This document shows, one piece after another, positions 61,283-64,000 of a DNA stretch of 64,000 nt. The notes beneath the pieces were generated by a model. The model was not told the origin of the DNA, did no database searches, and worked only from the letters and a program-made list of their open reading frames with translations. The first letter of the stretch is position 1; the number at the start of each line of letters is the position of its first letter. The position numbers and the translations under genes were made by a program. The DNA is from an uncultured Porphyromonadaceae bacterium (GTDB lineage: Bacteria > Bacteroidota > Bacteroidia > Bacteroidales > Muribaculaceae), in contig URTA01000003.1 in the NCBI GenBank assembly GCA_900550645.1, positions 33,583-97,582 on the forward strand. Reading direction: 5' to 3'.

Positions 61283-62159
61283 CAATTTCGGTTTTATCGT
61301 CACGGAGAGAGTCGAGGCTCAACCTCGGAAATGCGTCTATCATCGAGCCGGGGGTGACGTTGACTATCGCCACTCCGCGAGCCTCAGCATAGCGGCGTAT
61401 CTCGTGGTAGCTGCGGAACGCCACCGTCAGGCTGTTCAGTATGTCATGCAGGTGGTAGCCTGCATATTCTGCAGCGACGCGGTCGCGTTCCTTGCTGTCG
61501 TCGGAATAGAAGTGCGGCTGTATGCTGACCACGCGGTTGGCGTCATCGACAGACAGGGTGCGGCTCCAGCTGTGGTCTGCGCCGGCGAGGTAGATGCGGC
61601 GGTAGCCGCAACCTATTGCCGCCATTATCGCCGCTATCATCACATTGCGCGGACGCGGCATGCCCAATCGCATATCAAACAGCATATGTGACAACCAGTC
61701 ATGACCCTCTACGGGGGTGAGGTTGAACGTTTCAAGCCTCAGATTGCTGCCGCCGACAAGCGCACGCGCCTGTTTGAGGCGCGATGCCGGCACATGTAGC
61801 GCCATCGCGTGACGCGCCTCCCGCAAGTTCTTCCAAAGCCGACCGACATTGCCGTCACTCTCCACCGCATCGAAGAAATGCGGGTCAGCAAGTATGTACC
61901 GCTGCGGCTGCAATGTGGCGAAATCGGGTGCATTAGCGGCAAAATTGACCGCCATGAGCGTGCGGCCCGACAGCCAGTCGAAATGCTTGTCTATCGCCTC
62001 GCGCAGCGATGGTCCGTTGCCCAGTATTACGATTTCTTCATCGTCGGGCTGTCGGTGCGGGCGAGCCGCCCACCGCGACAGCAGCGTCACTTTGGCGAGC
62101 GTTGCAGCGTCAGAGGCACACAGGCCAACCTGTCGGGCTATTTTGTCAAGAAGTCTCAT
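61269..62159 (-). CDS. MptE-like / DUF115 family protein
   Basis: A 296-residue protein with the core of the 6-hydroxymethylpterin diphosphokinase MptE-like/DUF115 superfamily: IVILGNGPSLREAID, AVNFAANAPDF, and YRRIYLAGADHSW. In bacteria relatives are tied to glycan or flagellin modification. Located 10 bp after the epimerase-like gene and overlapping the membrane gene, so this is a three-gene operon. Activity unknown. Confidence 0.78.
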   Translation of the reverse strand: MRLLDKIARQVGLCASDAATLAKVTLLSRWAARPHRQPDDEEIVILGNGPSLREAIDKHFDWLSGRTLMAVNFAANAPDFATLQPQRYILADPHFFDAVESDGNVGRLWKNLREARHAMALHVPASRLKQARALVGGSNLRLETFNLTPVEGHDWLSHMLFDMRLGMPRPRNVMIAAIMAAIGCGYRRIYLAGADHSWSRTLSVDDANRVVSIQPHFYSDDSKERDRVAAEYAGYHLHDILNSLTVAFRSYHEIRRYAEARGVAIVNVTPGSMIDAFPRLSLDSLRDDKTEIDETN

Positions 62160-62169
62160 AACCCGTCAT

Positions 62170-63021
62170 TCATTCGTCTTGGTACGGATATTCCTTGTCG
62201 CGGCGAGACAGCACCTCAAGCGTGTCATGGAATGTCAGCTGCGGCGCGACCTGTGCCAGAGCCGATGTGTCAACCATGCACGACACGCTCTTCTCGGCGA
62301 GTGCCTCCCTGCCCCAGCAGCTGCGCAACCCGGGCAGCGCACCGAGGGTGGCAGCAAGGATTTTCGCCCACCGTCGCGGCAGCACCACCGTCCGCTTGTG
62401 CATGCCCGTGTTGGCAGACATAGCCTCGGCTATCTCGACAAGCGTGTGTTCTCGTCCGTCAGAGACATTGTAGACCCCTTCCGTGCCGAGCAACGCAACA
62501 GCAACGCGAGCCACGTCGAGGGCGCACACTGTGCTGCGCAACGCCCTGACACCGCGCAGCGAGAAATAGCGGCCCGAAATGACCTGGCGGAACATCTCGA
62601 CAGCCTCGCCGCCGATGCCTGTGCCGAACATCATAGCCGGACGCAGCACCGTCAGCACCGCTCCGGCCCGGCGAGCAGCACCGCCGACAACGTCCTCCGC
62701 CTCAGCGCACAAGCGTCCCAGATGCGTGTCAGGCGACACACGCGAGTTCTCGAAAGCCGTCTCGTCAGTGCCTCGCGGATAAACCTGCCACGAGCTTATC
62801 ACCGCTACATGCTTCGGCGCAAGCCGTTCCACCATCTGAGCCATCTCGCGGATGCCGGCAGCGTCAGCGCCCTCGTCAATACAGCAGATTGCTTCCTCCA
62901 CGGCAACGGCAGGAGTCTCGACAAGTTCGATGTCAGGGGAGGCGCACAGCACCTGCGCCACATATTGTCCGATGCCCGTGTCGGCGCCAGCGATAAATAC
63001 CTTTCCGGCATATCTGTCCAT
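62170..63021 (-). CDS. NAD(P)-binding epimerase/dehydratase-like protein without YxxxK
   Basis: A 283-residue Rossmann protein: VFIAGADTGIGQYVA is the nucleotide-binding turn, AVISSWQVYPRG the serine region, VLRPAMMFGTG and GVYNVSDGREHTL the later SDR signatures. At the position of the catalytic YxxxK (before AEAED) it has LGRLC, so classical epimerase chemistry is unlikely. It heads the operon with the DUF115 and YczE-type genes. Confidence 0.82.
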   Translation of the reverse strand: MDRYAGKVFIAGADTGIGQYVAQVLCASPDIELVETPAVAVEEAICCIDEGADAAGIREMAQMVERLAPKHVAVISSWQVYPRGTDETAFENSRVSPDTHLGRLCAEAEDVVGGAARRAGAVLTVLRPAMMFGTGIGGEAVEMFRQVISGRYFSLRGVRALRSTVCALDVARVAVALLGTEGVYNVSDGREHTLVEIAEAMSANTGMHKRTVVLPRRWAKILAATLGALPGLRSCWGREALAEKSVSCMVDTSALAQVAPQLTFHDTLEVLSRRDKEYPYQDE

Positions 63022-63043
63022 AATGTGTCCTTTTCAATTTCCG

Positions 63044-63074
63044 CAAAGTTAATAAAACACCGCCACAAAAGCAA
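63044..63074 (-). promoter_or_regulatory. Promoter of the epimerase-DUF115-YczE operon
   Basis: Minus-strand TTG (63072-63074), 20-bp spacer, TAACTTTG (63044-63051), 22 bp before the ATG. Confidence 0.65.
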
Positions 63075-63096
63075 TACCAAGACACGACGGGGCAAT

Positions 63097-63134
63097 CAAA
63101 AAAGCTGCCGCAGCCGCGAGGGCTGTGACAGCTT
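63097..63134 (-). terminator. Rho-independent terminator after pckA
   Basis: Stem AAGCTGTCACAGCC / GGCTGCGGCAGCTT (63121-63134 with 63102-63115), one mismatch and one G-U, with a 5-nt loop and a T-run on the minus strand. Confidence 0.85.
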
Positions 63135-63182
63135 CTATAGTTGTCAGGCAATTGTCAGCCTGATGTGCTATGCGCCAGTGTG

Positions 63183-64000
63183 TCAGAGCTTAGGGCCTGC
63201 TGCCACGAGAGCCTTGCCGGCCTCGTTGGTCTCGAACTTCTTGAAGTTGGCGATGAACATTCCGGCGAGCTTCTGAGCCTTCTCCTCCCAGACCTTCGCG
63301 TCGGCGTATGTATCACGCGGGTCGAGGATTTTCGGGTCTACGCCAGGAAGTTCAGTCGGGATGACGAAATTGAATATCGGCAGCGTCTTGGTCGGGGCTT
63401 TGTCGATGTCGCCGTTGAGGATGTCATCGATGATGCCGCGGGTGTCGCGTATCGAGATACGCTTGCCAGTGCCGTTCCAGCCAGTGTTGACCAGGTAAGC
63501 CTTTGCTCCGCTCTTCTGCATCTTCTTGACCAGTTCTTCAGCGTACTTGGTGGGGTGCAGCGAGAGGAACGCCTGTCCGAAGCAAGCGGAGAATGTGGGC
63601 GTAGGCTCAGTGATGCCGCGCTCTGTGCCGGCAAGCTTGGCTGTGAAGCCAGACAGGAAGTAGTACTTGGCCTGCTCGTTGTCGAGTATCGAAACGGGGG
63701 GCAGCACGCCGAAGGCGTCAGCTGAAAGGAAGATGACCTTCTCAGCAGCCGGACCCTTGGATACGGGCTTCACGATGTTCTTGATATGGTATATCGGGTA
63801 TGAGACGCGGGTGTTCTCTGTAACGCTCTTGTCTGCGAAATCAGGCTTGCCGCCCTCGCCGATAGTCACGTTCTCGAGCAGCGCGTCACGCACGATAGCG
63901 TGGTAAATGTCAGGCTCGCTGTCCTTGTCGAGGTTGATGACCTTGGCATAGCAGCCGCCCTCGAAGTTGAACACGCCGTTGTCGTCCCAGCCGTGCTCGT
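63183..64000 (-). CDS. pckA: Phosphoenolpyruvate carboxykinase (ATP), C-terminal part
   Basis: Decarboxylates oxaloacetate to PEP with ATP (or the reverse, which drives succinate fermentation in many Bacteroidota). The reading frame runs off the right edge; 272 C-terminal residues are visible. EHGWDDNGVFNFEGGCYAKV matches the enzyme, as do VIFLSADAFGVLPPVS (metal/substrate Asp) and NTGWNGTGKRISIRDTR. The GTG at 63974 is internal, not the start. The N-terminal half with the P-loop lies outside the window. Confidence 0.96.
   Translation of the reverse strand, partial: EHGWDDNGVFNFEGGCYAKVINLDKDSEPDIYHAIVRDALLENVTIGEGGKPDFADKSVTENTRVSYPIYHIKNIVKPVSKGPAAEKVIFLSADAFGVLPPVSILDNEQAKYYFLSGFTAKLAGTERGITEPTPTFSACFGQAFLSLHPTKYAEELVKKMQKSGAKAYLVNTGWNGTGKRISIRDTRGIIDDILNGDIDKAPTKTLPIFNFVIPTELPGVDPKILDPRDTYADAKVWEEKAQKLAGMFIANFKKFETNEAGKALVAAGPKL

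Noticed and set aside
1..64000. CRISPR arrays, rRNA genes, transposases or integrases
   Set aside because: No regularly spaced repeats, rRNA-like sequence, transposase or integrase reading frames were found in the window.

Overview
The window reads as a chromosomal segment of a Bacteroidota (order Bacteroidales) bacterium, most likely a gut Muribaculaceae-type lineage. The order-level call rests on several signs: promoters of the TAnnTTTG (-7) plus TTG/TTTG (-33) type seen repeatedly with 19-21 bp spacing, a TonB-dependent receptor, a secreted protein with a C-terminal sorting-type domain, a MalQ with N-terminal starch-binding domains, a long IspG, a Rho with a large disordered insert, and a general lack of strong Shine-Dalgarno sequences. 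The family-level call is inference from overall gene content and the moderately GC-rich coding sequence.

Layout. 0-4.5 kb (+): end of an RND efflux permease, an overlapping small PII-like protein, tsaE and birA. 4.6-7.3 kb: an AraC-type regulator divergent from a small ORF, a secreted carboxymuconolactone decarboxylase/cupin fusion and a secreted flavodoxin. 7.5-11.6 kb (+): a DUF4143-type ATPase, a TonB-dependent receptor and a secreted DUF362 protein. 11.8 kb: tRNA-Ser(TGA) with its own promoter and terminator. 12-21.6 kb (+): B12-dependent ribonucleotide reductase, three tandem GYF_2/CD225-like membrane proteins, and a 1542-residue secreted multidomain protein. 21.7-22.3 kb (-): a frameshifted remnant of a DUF262/HNH-type nuclease. 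22.4-29 kb (+): DUF2851, glycerate kinase, RluA-type pseudouridine synthase, a PAP2-like membrane protein, purE and ispG. 29.1-35.3 kb (+): a short exopolysaccharide cassette (Wza-like lipoprotein, Wzy-like polymerase, Wzc-like co-polymerase without a kinase P-loop), an SDR epimerase/threonine dehydrogenase and a LicD protein.

35.3-47.4 kb is on the minus strand: rho-ybaK-aroC-radical SAM operon, tig-clpP-clpX, and malQ-nitroreductase. 47.7-51.4 kb (-) is a more AT-rich accessory stretch: an outer-membrane barrel protein, two small membrane/secreted proteins of unknown function, and a second ATPase of the DUF4143 type whose upstream palindrome is repeated 1.5 kb away. 51.5-60.4 kb (-) is a tight run recQ, two SurA/parvulin-type proteins, an OstA-like protein, mutL and a small lipoprotein. 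60.5-63 kb (-) holds an epimerase-like protein, an MptE-like/DUF115 protein and a YczE-type membrane protein. The window closes inside pckA (-).

Most of the window is housekeeping. The parts that invite a second look are the GYF_2/CD225-like triplet, the palindrome repeats around the second ATPase, the PII-like protein overlapping the efflux pump gene, the decayed HNH nuclease with several same-direction frameshifts, the kinase-less Wzc-like protein, the Rho insert and leader, and a probable leaderless GTG start.
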